Assembly (NCBI GenBank): GCA_018069465.1
Contig: JAGPUW010000018.1
Coordinates: forward strand, 1 to 64,000
Length of the DNA: 64,000 nucleotides
Source: Gammaproteobacteria bacterium
GTDB lineage: Bacteria; Pseudomonadota; Gammaproteobacteria; Pseudomonadales; Porticoccaceae
Direction: 5' to 3'
Numbering within the stretch: the stretch's first letter is position 1; each line of letters opens with the position of its first letter. This document shows, in pieces, positions 47,248 through 56,000 of this stretch. The notes beneath the pieces were generated by a model. The model was not told where the DNA came from. It ran no database searches and worked only from the letters and a program-made list of their open reading frames with translations. The position numbers and the translations under genes are program-made.

Positions 47248-47951
47248 TGCTTATCTCCCCTGGCGTGCAGCTCAGCGACCACCGTTTCGTATTGATTAGC
47301 ATCATCAGTCGTCACTCCAGCATCAGTCGTCTTTTCCCCATTGCCAATCAGTACCACCTCAATACGCCTATTGGCGATGCGCCCATCCAGTGTCGAGTTA
47401 TCGGCGATGGCCTGGGTTTCCCCATGCGCTTCAATCACCAGCAAGCCCACTTCTACACCCAACTCTTCAAAACGCTCGGCAACCCGATTGGCGCGGCGAA
47501 TTGACAGCAACATATTGCTTAACTCAGAGCCCTCGCTGTCGGTATGTCCGTGTATCTGCAACTCAGCCACGTAATCCCATTGGCGCGATTGATCGATAAT
47601 GCGCAACACATAATCATCGAGTTGATCCGGGGCAAAATCTCCACTGCGTGCAACAGGAATAATAAAGCGCCTCTCACTCACACTCGCCAGTGGATAGACT
47701 AATGGCGAGTGTGAGTGAGAGGCCTGAGGAGAGACTTGTCGAAGGGATAAAACAGGCGCGTCCTCGACGCGGCTTTGAACAGAAGTAGGGGCCGTCGCAG
47801 TGCCGCCGGCTACCGGTGTAATTACGGTATTTGTGGCCGACTCCGGCCTTGCTCCCCCACTTAGCTGGCAAGCCTCTAGTGACAATACGCCCGTCAGCAA
47901 TAGGGCGAACAAACTCACCCGCCTCGGCAAATCAAGCTCATATTTATTCAT
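47244..47951 (-). CDS. pdsO: Sortase-associated OmpA-like lipoprotein PdsO
   Basis: 235 residues. A lipoprotein-like signal with ACQLSGG after a hydrophobic stretch is followed by a low-complexity linker and a C-terminal OmpA-like peptidoglycan-binding domain: LQIHGHTDSEGSELSNMLLS, RRANRVAERFEELGV and RIANRRIEVVLI. OmpA-like domains bind meso-diaminopimelate of the peptidoglycan. The gene overlaps the preceding 62-aa gene by 8 nt and the target gene by 4 nt. Codons about 76-94 contain a perfect 21-bp inverted repeat at 47669-47723. The dedicated sortase system regularly includes such a protein. Confidence 0.88.
   Translation of the reverse strand: MNKYELDLPRRVSLFALLLTGVLSLEACQLSGGARPESATNTVITPVAGGTATAPTSVQSRVEDAPVLSLRQVSPQASHSHSPLVYPLASVSERRFIIPVARSGDFAPDQLDDYVLRIIDQSRQWDYVAELQIHGHTDSEGSELSNMLLSIRRANRVAERFEELGVEVGLLVIEAHGETQAIADNSTLDGRIANRRIEVVLIGNGEKTTDAGVTTDDANQYETVVAELHARGDKQ
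47669..47723. repeat. Perfect 21-bp inverted repeat inside pdsO
   Basis: GCCTCTCACTCACACTCGCCA at 47669-47689 is complementary, without mismatch, to 47703-47723, with a 13-nt loop between. It encodes SHSHSPL and ASVSERR stretches on the pdsO strand. In mRNA it would form a strong stem. On the pdsO strand a moderately T-rich sequence (GCTTTATTATT) follows it. Confidence 0.95.
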
Positions 47952-48132
47952 GACTCTTGCTCTCCCCCTGTAAAACTAGAGCCAGTTGCACGGGGGCAAG
48001 CCCGGGCACCTCTTCGAGAGGCTGTCGATACAAACGTTGACAGGGGTAGTCACAGTGATAGGGCACCAGTTGAGCCAGCACCTGAGGCTGGCTATCGAGC
48101 AGGTCATCACTAATCGCTACAAATTTTTTCAT
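47944..48132 (-). CDS. 62-residue protein at the head of the sortase operon
   Basis: A small protein, MKKFVAISDDLLDSQPQVLAQ as the opening, with two cysteines in VPYHCDYPCQRLYR and a Gln/Leu-rich tail. ATG 48132 is chosen because GAGGAAGG is just upstream; longer versions to 48177 are less likely. Its stop overlaps the pdsO start by 8 nt. It has no signal or membrane segment. I recognise no family. Its position as first gene of a tightly overlapping sortase operon, divergent from the regulators, suggests a dedicated role, perhaps regulatory or as a leader peptide. Confidence 0.6.
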   Translation of the reverse strand: MKKFVAISDDLLDSQPQVLAQLVPYHCDYPCQRLYRQPLEEVPGLAPVQLALVLQGESKSHE

Positions 48133-48294
48133 CACACCCTTCCTCTTCATCGGTTTAGAGTTATTAAAGCCAAACAAACTGCAGGATTAATGGCTCAAAA
48201 ATGGAGAAGTGATGGATTTGTTGTCGCTAAAACGGATCTCATTAAAACGAAAAGGTATGCTAGTTGCCGACACCCTATATGAAGAGAAGCGCGC

Positions 48295-48996
48295 TTGAGT
48301 TATCAGATCGCCATTGTCGAGGACGACCCCGACCAGCGACACAACTACGCCACAGCACTGCAAAAGCAGGGTTATGAGATCAGTGCCTACGCCGACAGAG
48401 CAAGCGCCCGTGAGGCGATGAGCGAGACGATGCCCGACCTGGTGGTGCTCGATATTATTCTCGGCAATGAAATCGATGCCGGCTTTCAACTGTGTCGAGA
48501 GCTACTCGCCATTGACGCCAGTTTGCCGGTGTTGTTTTTGACCGAACGGGTCGATGAAATCGACAAAATATCCGGCCTGCGCCTCGGTGCCTGGGACTAC
48601 CAGCCAAAACCCGTCAGCCTTGGTTTTCTGGTCGAGCGCGTCGCCTCCCTGCTACGCTTAAAAGCCCTGCGCGACCAGCCCGCTACAACAACTCGCAGGG
48701 TTCGACAAAGCGGACAATTATCGATAGACGAAGATGCCATGCAGGTTCACTGGCGCCAACAATTACTTGAACTGACCATTACCGAATTTCGCCTTATCGC
48801 CGCACTGGCTCGCAGGCCCGGCTACCCCGTTGCCTACGAGGCCCTAATGCAGGCCACCATTCAGCAATATGTCACCCGCAATACCATCAATACCCACATG
48901 CGTAATATTCGCCGCAAATTCTGCGCCCTCGACGCCAGCTTTGCCTGTATCGGCAATGAATATGGTCACGGCTATCGCTGGGTCACCGAAAGCTAA
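48295..48996 (+). CDS. pdsR: Dedicated sortase system response regulator PdsR
   Basis: 233 residues, an OmpR-type regulator. The receiver domain has the phospho-acceptor Asp53 in LVVLDIILGNEID and the Lys-102 region YQPKPVS; the winged-helix DNA-binding domain includes TEFRLIAALARRPGYPV and RNTINTHMRNIRRKF. It starts with TTG 48295, preceded by a purine-rich stretch. It is the first gene of the divergent regulatory operon, 6 nt from pdsS, and presumably controls the sortase block from the 162-bp region between the two operons. Confidence 0.9.
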   Translation: MSYQIAIVEDDPDQRHNYATALQKQGYEISAYADRASAREAMSETMPDLVVLDIILGNEIDAGFQLCRELLAIDASLPVLFLTERVDEIDKISGLRLGAWDYQPKPVSLGFLVERVASLLRLKALRDQPATTTRRVRQSGQLSIDEDAMQVHWRQQLLELTITEFRLIAALARRPGYPVAYEALMQATIQQYVTRNTINTHMRNIRRKFCALDASFACIGNEYGHGYRWVTES

Positions 48997-49002
48997 ACGG
49001 CG

Positions 49003-51171
49003 ATGAAAGTTGGCTCACGTATTATCGGCCCCCGCCTGGGTAGCAAATTATTGCTGGCCGGTTGCGTGCTACTGCTTATTCCCTGGTTGGGGCTGCAATC
49101 TCTGCGGGCCATGCAGCAGTTTTTAACCGAGGGCCAGGCCGAAGCGCAACTCCTCACGGCCAGTGGCATCGCCGCCCTGCTACACGGACGCAGAGAGCTG
49201 TTTGACGACAATCCCGAAAGTACTAGCCAACTGGCCGAACTGCCGCTCTACCCACTGCCCGGACGCATACTACTCGATGGTTTTGCCGAAGACTGGCAGG
49301 GGCTGGAGCAACACAGCAAGCATTATGGCGAGGCACCCGGCCCGACGTTTTCGCTGATTCTCGGAGAAAATAAACAGCGTATTTACGGCCTCTTAAAAGT
49401 CCGCGATACAACGCCGGTTTATCGCCACCCCGCCTACTTAAGGCTCGACCACAGTGACCATTTGCGTATTTATTTTAAGAGCGCCAACAATGGTGAGGGG
49501 CGCTTACTGATCACCTTTGAGGGCAGCGGCAAAATCACCGCTTATGGCGTCGATGAAGACTGGCGAATCGCCACACCGGGCAGCCCCGATTACCGCCTGC
49601 AAGGCCATGTGGGTATCGATGCCGATGGCTACAACATTGAATTCAGTCTGCCCCTGTCAATGTTAGGTGAGCAGCGCCAGTTGGGACTGGCCGTGGTCGA
49701 TGTCGACGACCCCCAGCGGCGTAGCATCGCCCACATTAGCCGCACCTTTGCGGAGATTAATCGGGGGGACTATAAGCAGGGCAACTATAAGCAGGGCAAC
49801 TACAACCGGGTATTTATCCGCTCCGTCGCCACAGAAGCTATTATTCAAGGCCTGCAAAGAGAAGAAGCACAAATTTGGGTATTTGATCGCGCCCTGCATG
49901 TACGCGCTATCGCCGGTGGTTTGACGGACCAAACGGAGGACTACCTCAACCTGGAAGATCAGCGCTCCACCCCCCTGTGGCAGAGCTTTATCGACGCCAT
50001 ATTGGGTAAGCTGGTTGGTGCCACCAGCCAGCGACTGGAGGATTTCGACCCTCTGCAAACACTCAGCCGCGACGATGCGCTATTACACAAAGCTATCGCC
50101 GGTGTTGGCAGCACGCAACGCCGGCCCTCTCTCGATGGCCGCCATGAAATTATCGCCGCCGCCCAGCCTGTTCGCGATGGCGATAGTGTTATCGGCGTGG
50201 TCTTAATTGAGCAAAGCACGGCGACTATTTTGAGCCTACAACGCCTCTCTCTGCAGCATATCGCCCTCTTATCACTACTCAGTTTAAGTGCCATCGTCAT
50301 CGTCTTGTTACTGTTTTCAGCGCGCCTCACCTGGCGCATTACGCGGCTGGGTAGTGATACCAACACGGCCAGCGATGAATGGGGGCGCATGCAGCAGCGT
50401 GTCGATATTCGCGGCACCCATGCCGGTGACGAAATTGGCGACCTGAGTCGCAATATTGAGCAGCTGCTTGCCCGGCTTAATCGCTACCAACAATTTCTGA
50501 GCGCCATCCCCCGCACCCTGCGTCACGAAATCAACAACCCCCTCAACACTGCTGCCACCTCTCTTGAACACCTGCAAACACAAGGTGGGGATATGACGTA
50601 TGTGGACAGCGCACAGCGAGGTTTACAGCGCATTAGTGCCATCGTCGACAGCCTGGCAGAGGCGGCAAGCCTTGAAGACGCATTGAGCGGTGATGAGGTA
50701 TCGCCCCTTAATTTAACGGCTTTAATCACTATTTATGTCAAGCACCTGAGTAGTCGCTGCCCGCACAAAATAGAGCTGATCAGCCCCGAGCAGGATGTGT
50801 GGATAGAGGGTTCAGACATTCATATTGAGCAATTGCTCGACAAGCTACTGGACAACGCCATCGACTTTTCCACCCCCGGCAAAAATATTGAAGTGAGCCT
50901 CAGCACCGACAAAAACCACTGTTTTTTACGGGTTAAAAACTACGGGCCAGTGATAACGCAGGCCGAATCAACAGAGCTTTTTCAGCTCTTTCACAGTCGC
51001 CGCAAGCCCGAACAAAGCGATAGTAAGGAGCAACACCTCGGCCTTGGGCTGTATATCGCACGACTTATTTGCGAGCGTCACGGCGGTGATTTAGGGGTAA
51101 AAAATCTCAGTAGTGATGAGGGTGTGATTTTCACCGCCACTCTGCCACTGACTGATCTTGAGCATAAATAG
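49003..51171 (+). CDS. pdsS: Dedicated sortase system sensor histidine kinase PdsS
   Basis: 722 residues. A first membrane segment (LLLAGCVLLLIPWLGLQSL) is followed by a large extracytoplasmic domain (about 80-310). Its fold resembles carbohydrate-binding CBM9-like domains: ILLDGFAEDWQGLEQHS, YGLLKVRDTTPVY, VGIDADGYNIEFSLPLSML. A second membrane segment (about 418-440), a HAMP-like linker, the phospho-acceptor His near 508 in RHEINNPLNTAAT and an HATPase region (LLDNAIDFS, LGLGLYIARLI) follow. A 15-bp exact tandem repeat (49771-49800) makes residues KQGNY repeat near 257-266. It senses an envelope signal and phosphorylates PdsR. It overlaps the reading frame of the following YrbL-like gene. 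Confidence 0.9.
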   Translation: MKVGSRIIGPRLGSKLLLAGCVLLLIPWLGLQSLRAMQQFLTEGQAEAQLLTASGIAALLHGRRELFDDNPESTSQLAELPLYPLPGRILLDGFAEDWQGLEQHSKHYGEAPGPTFSLILGENKQRIYGLLKVRDTTPVYRHPAYLRLDHSDHLRIYFKSANNGEGRLLITFEGSGKITAYGVDEDWRIATPGSPDYRLQGHVGIDADGYNIEFSLPLSMLGEQRQLGLAVVDVDDPQRRSIAHISRTFAEINRGDYKQGNYKQGNYNRVFIRSVATEAIIQGLQREEAQIWVFDRALHVRAIAGGLTDQTEDYLNLEDQRSTPLWQSFIDAILGKLVGATSQRLEDFDPLQTLSRDDALLHKAIAGVGSTQRRPSLDGRHEIIAAAQPVRDGDSVIGVVLIEQSTATILSLQRLSLQHIALLSLLSLSAIVIVLLLFSARLTWRITRLGSDTNTASDEWGRMQQRVDIRGTHAGDEIGDLSRNIEQLLARLNRYQQFLSAIPRTLRHEINNPLNTAATSLEHLQTQGGDMTYVDSAQRGLQRISAIVDSLAEAASLEDALSGDEVSPLNLTALITIYVKHLSSRCPHKIELISPEQDVWIEGSDIHIEQLLDKLLDNAIDFSTPGKNIEVSLSTDKNHCFLRVKNYGPVITQAESTELFQLFHSRRKPEQSDSKEQHLGLGLYIARLICERHGGDLGVKNLSSDEGVIFTATLPLTDLEHK

Positions 51172-51283
51172 ACTCCCCCACACTATCGTTTATAATCGCC
51201 GTCGCTATCGAGTGCAGCACTTCGCCCTAATAGCCAGCCAGACACAAACGACCCTACAACCCATAGCTGTCCCGGGACAAAAA

Positions 51284-51895
51284 ATGATTTTACTCAATGC
51301 CTCACACTTCGTCGGCAAGGGTTTACACCGAGAGTGTTATCGCCACCCCGACGACACGCAACTTTGCGTCAAGGTTGTCGTCGCCGGTGATTTATCGGAG
51401 AGTAAGCGCGAACAAAGCTACTATAAACTGTTACAGAAAAGAGATATCTGCTGGGACATACTACCCCGCTTCCACGGCCTAATCGAAACCAATATGGGTA
51501 CGGGGGCAGTCTTTGATCTGATTAGAGATTACGATGAAGAGGTATCAAAAACACTGGCACACTATCTGTCTTACGAGCAGCTTGCGGCCTCAGAAAACGC
51601 GGGTCTATCCCAGGCCATCACTGTTTTTAAACAAGAGTTACATCGTCAGGCCATTATTACCATGACGATTTCACCCAAAAATATTATGTATAAAAAAACC
51701 AGTGCCAATAGTGGTCGCCTGATTATTATTGATAATATAGGAAACTCTGATTTCATCCCTATATGCAGCTACGTTACTTATTTGGCAAAGAAGAAAATCG
51801 CCCGTAAATTACTGCGTTTTGAAGACACTGTCTTAAAAATGTGTGGCCATAATAAAGCGCTGAGCAAGCATTTATTATCTGAATTCAGGGCCTAA
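51284..51895 (+). CDS. YrbL-family (PhoP network) protein
   Basis: 203 residues, starting at ATG 51284 (MILLNASHFVGKGLHRECYR), which aligns with the E. coli YrbL start (MIRL); an upstream ATG at 51158 overlaps pdsS. Motifs are ECYRHPDDTQLCVKVV, RFHGLIETNMGTGAVFDLI, and IIIDNIGNS. The family has a protein-kinase-like fold and in E. coli belongs to the PhoP regulon. The gene lies directly after pdsS, so it may belong to the PdsRS operon. Its function is unknown; a role in lipopolysaccharide or envelope modification is only a family-based guess. Confidence 0.87.
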   Translation: MILLNASHFVGKGLHRECYRHPDDTQLCVKVVVAGDLSESKREQSYYKLLQKRDICWDILPRFHGLIETNMGTGAVFDLIRDYDEEVSKTLAHYLSYEQLAASENAGLSQAITVFKQELHRQAIITMTISPKNIMYKKTSANSGRLIIIDNIGNSDFIPICSYVTYLAKKKIARKLLRFEDTVLKMCGHNKALSKHLLSEFRA

Positions 51896-52027
51896 CCATA
51901 AATTTCAAATAAATAGCAATCGCAACGAAATGGCGCCTACCCGTATTCAAAAATAAAGTAAGGAAAAACCTCACTCAACGCTCAGGGCCACCGTTAAGCA
52001 CTTAGGTCTCGCCCTTATTAGCAAGAC

Positions 52028-52954
52028 CTAAGCCCCCTCTTCCACTCTGTTTCGGCCATTATTTTTGGCTTTATAAACCGCTTCATCAGCGCGATTCAAT
52101 AACTCCGTAAAGCTCTCGCCAGCGGCAGCGAATTGGGCAACGCCAAAACTGGCGGTGACGGCGACGCCCTGTATACGTCTGCTCTCAAGACTTTGGCGCA
52201 ACAATTCGGCTTTCTCCATGGCGTCGGCCAGACCACAGGCGTCGAGTAAAATAACGAATTCTTCGCCGCCAAAGCGGGCGACAACATCCTCCGCCCGGCT
52301 TTTTTCAAGGAAAACATCAGCCACCTCACACAGCACCGCATCACCCACCGTGTGGCCGTACTCATCATTTACCGCTTTAAAGTGGTCGACATCGACCATC
52401 ACTAAACACAGGGCTTGTTGATGCCGATGGGCCTGACTCATTCTTTTATTCGCCACATCGATCAGGAAGTGGCGATTGTACAAACCCGTCAATTGGTCGC
52501 GCATGGCCAGTCGACGCAGCTCATCACTCTGTTTTTTAAGGGTAATATGGGTGTTAATACGCGCTTCGACGATGGCCGGCGAGTAGGGCTTGGTAATATA
52601 GTCCACCGCACCCAGGGTCAAACCCAGCTCCTCGTCTGCCGCCTGGTCTTTACCGGTGACAAAAATGACGGGGATTTTCTGAGTTTTATCCTGTGCCTTT
52701 AATTGCCGACAAACTTCGTAGCCATCGATATCGGGCATTTGAATATCCAGCAAAATCAGGTCGGGCTGGGGATCAGCCTGGGCCAATTCAAGGCAGCGCA
52801 GCCCACCCGTCGCCACCTTTATTTGATAACTGTGTTTGAGTAAGCCGGCAAGTAATTGAATATTACCGGGCGCGTCATCGACAATTAAAATAATGGGCTT
52901 TTCTTCTGCCTGCTGATTTTTTACCGACGTAGTTTGTAGCAACTTAGTTTCCAT
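52028..52954 (-). CDS. Response regulator diguanylate cyclase (REC-GGDEF)
   Basis: 308 residues. The receiver domain has the acidic pair DDAPGN and the phospho-acceptor Asp70 in DLILLDIQMPDIDGYE. The GGDEF domain contains ARFGGEEFVILL with the active-site motif GGEEF and an upstream RAED inhibitory (I-site) motif five residues before it, so it should make c-di-GMP and be feedback-inhibited. It lies 54 bp after the hybrid kinase gene and is probably co-transcribed with it. GGAGG precedes the start at ATG 52954. Confidence 0.95.
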   Translation of the reverse strand: METKLLQTTSVKNQQAEEKPIILIVDDAPGNIQLLAGLLKHSYQIKVATGGLRCLELAQADPQPDLILLDIQMPDIDGYEVCRQLKAQDKTQKIPVIFVTGKDQAADEELGLTLGAVDYITKPYSPAIVEARINTHITLKKQSDELRRLAMRDQLTGLYNRHFLIDVANKRMSQAHRHQQALCLVMVDVDHFKAVNDEYGHTVGDAVLCEVADVFLEKSRAEDVVARFGGEEFVILLDACGLADAMEKAELLRQSLESRRIQGVAVTASFGVAQFAAAGESFTELLNRADEAVYKAKNNGRNRVEEGA

Positions 52955-53008
52955 CCGCTATGCCTCCACCAGAGTATTACCCACTTAACGCTTCCCGGTG
53001 ATTCTAGA

Positions 53009-56000
53009 TCACTTTACCTGAGCTAATTGTTTCGTGAGTTCGCCAATTGAAATAAGGGCACTGTCCAGGTCAAACTGGTTTAACTGCTCCACTAGCTGTT
53101 GTAACAATGCTTGTTCACTCGTCTGCTGGCAAGACGCTTTGAATATTTCGAGATCGCCGCTGTCAACATAGTCACCCTGTTTTAGCTTTTCAGCCAATTC
53201 AGTGAGTTGAGCAATGGTCTGTGCCTGGGTATCTGGCGATGTGCTTTGCAAGCCAACATCATGGCTAAGCTCCACCTGCTGTTCGGCCAAATACTGCTGA
53301 AAAATAGCATCCAAATGTTCAAACTGCTCGTTGAACACTGGCCAGTTTAAGCGCAGCTCAGCCTGGTTTTTTGTACCAGCATGCTGCTCCAACTCGGTGG
53401 CAAGTTGCTGTAAGCGCTGAGCGCTGAGATTACCGGCAACGCCTTTAATGGTATGGGCCAAACTTGCCACGCTGTCCATATCCGCAGCGGTAATGGCCTC
53501 GCCTAACATAATCATTTGCGCTGGCATATCGTGAATAAATTGTTGGATTATGGTCAGCAACAGTGTCTCATTGCCGCGGACTCGTTTTAACAGGTCCGCT
53601 CTATCCCAGTCACTATATTGTGCAGGCTGGCCCCCCTCTACACGCTGTCCGCTATCTTCACCAAGATCCTTATTCAATGGGGCGCCATTCGTTACCGGGC
53701 CATTTTCTTCAACGTTGTGTGGCTGAGTTTGAGTCGCATAGCGAAGCAGGTAGCTCTCCAGTATTTCGGGGTCGATGGGCTTGGCAATGTAGTCATCCAT
53801 ACCCGCTGCGATACATTTATCCCTGTCCCCGGCCATCGCATTGGCCGTCATTGCCACAATCGTCATCTCCCGGTAGCGCTCACCGGCATCGCCATGGCGA
53901 ATTTTAGCCGTGGTTTCATAGCCGTCGAGCACCGGCATTTGACAGTCCATTAGCATCAGGGTGTAGGGCTTATCCTGCGGCGCCTGCTCGAGCATAGACA
54001 GGGCGATGGCGCCATTATCGGCAATGTCGGGGATGTAACCGATATCCTCCAACATACCCATCGCAACGTGCTGGTTGATCACATTGTCCTCTGCCAACAG
54101 CAGGCGCAGGGGCTTTATTTTTTGCTGACTTACCAAGCTATTCTCATCCGCGGGCTGACTGAGGCTTTGCAGGTAGTTATGTGTCACCAGTGGCTTGGCG
54201 GCGAGTAAAGCTTCCCCCCCACCCAGTACCACGGCCAGAGCGTCGAACAAGTCAGAGGTGGTCGTTGGCTTGGAAAAATAGGCGGCAAAACCCAGGTCGG
54301 CAAAAAACTGCGCATCACCGGACTCATTCATTGAGGTCATCATGATCAGTTGTGTACTGGTAAATCGCGCATCAGCACGTATTGCCGCACCCAAAGCGGC
54401 ACCATCCATTTCAGGCATCTGCATATCGACAATCGCAATCGGGAAGGGCTCTTCCGACTGCTCATCGATAATTGCCAGAGCCCTTGCCGCGCTGTCGGCC
54501 TCAGTCACATAGGCCCCCCAAATACTCAGTTGCTCTTGCAGCACTTCGCGGTTGGTTGCATTGTCATCGACAATTAATATACGCACCCCGTGCAGGTCGA
54601 CTCGTGGCCTGACGATTGCTGCCTTATCACTAACCCCCATAGCAAGGGTAAAGCTAAAACAACTGCCTTTATCGATTTCACTGGTAACAGAAATCGTACC
54701 GCCCATTAATTCACAAAGATTTTTCACAATGGACAAGCCCAAACCAGTGCCGCCGAATTTTCTGGTGGTGGATGCGTCGACCTGAGAAAAGGAATCAAAC
54801 AGATGTTCGACTTTATCGGCGGGAATACCAATACCCGTATCACTAACAGAGGCCGACAATAACATCTCTCCGGACGCACTCTTTTCCAGTGCGGCGCGAA
54901 TTACCACCTCGCCATCTGTGGTGAATTTAAGGGCATTGCCAATCAGATTAGTCAGTAACTGCCGCACCCGGGTGGGGTCACCTTTGACTCGCGACTGGTC
55001 AATTTTTGAAACGTCGAGAACAATCTCTAAACCCTTGCTTTGTGCTTGCAGTGCCATGCTTTCGGCAAGATCTCCAAAGAGTTGGCGCAGGTCAAAGTCT
55101 ATATATTCCAGTTCTAATTTACCGGCTTCAATTTTGGAAAAGTCGAGGATGTCATTGATCAGGGTGAGTAGGGCTTGCGCACTGGAGCTCGCCAGGCGCA
55201 CCTGGTGGATCTGCTTGGCGTTGAGCTCAGTACCCGATAGCAAGCTCAACATACCCAATACCCCATTCATCGGGGTGCGAATTTCATGGCTCATATTGGC
55301 CAGAAAATCACTCTTGGCCACGGTGGCGTATTCCGCTGCCTCTTTGGCTCGCAGCAACTCAGCATCCATGCGGGTCTTGGCGGTAATATCCGCAAAACTC
55401 CACACCTGGCCTCGCTTGTCCTCGGGTAAAAGCAGGTCTTTCGAGGTGTATTCAAGAATACGGCCATCTTTAAATTCAATAGCGCCTGCTGAAAAAAGAC
55501 CGTCACTGGCCTGTACACCCTGTACTGTTTCGGCAAAACTCTCGCCATCGATCAACAACTCACCGATGTTACCCAGCATGGAGCTTACATCGCCAAAAAT
55601 CACCTGCTCTTCAGAAAAGCCCCAAAGCTCAATAAAACGCTGATTGTAGTGTATGGGTTTATTGTGCTCGTTCATGACCACGATACCCATATCCGTGGCT
55701 TCAAGGGTGGCCTCAACAACACGCAGCGAATTTTCGCTATTTAACTCAGCCTGTTTGCGCCCAGTGATGTCAGTGCGAATGGCGATAAAGCTGGTGGTTT
55801 CACCTTGTGAATCGATAAACGGCAAAATCGTGCTGTCCACCCAATAAAGGTGGCCATCCTTCGCTTTGTTGCAAACTTCTTCATGCCACACCTCACCGCG
55901 GCCCAGGGTCTGGTACATTTCGATGAAAAAGGATTTGGGGTGATAGCCCGAATTTAATAGACGATGATTTTGCCCCAGCAACTCCTCTCTACTGTAGCCA

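Noticed and set aside
54918-55643. Plus-strand ORF of 241 codons
   Set aside because: Antisense to the HisKA/PAS part of the hybrid kinase; rich in Ser and Arg like a shadow frame.
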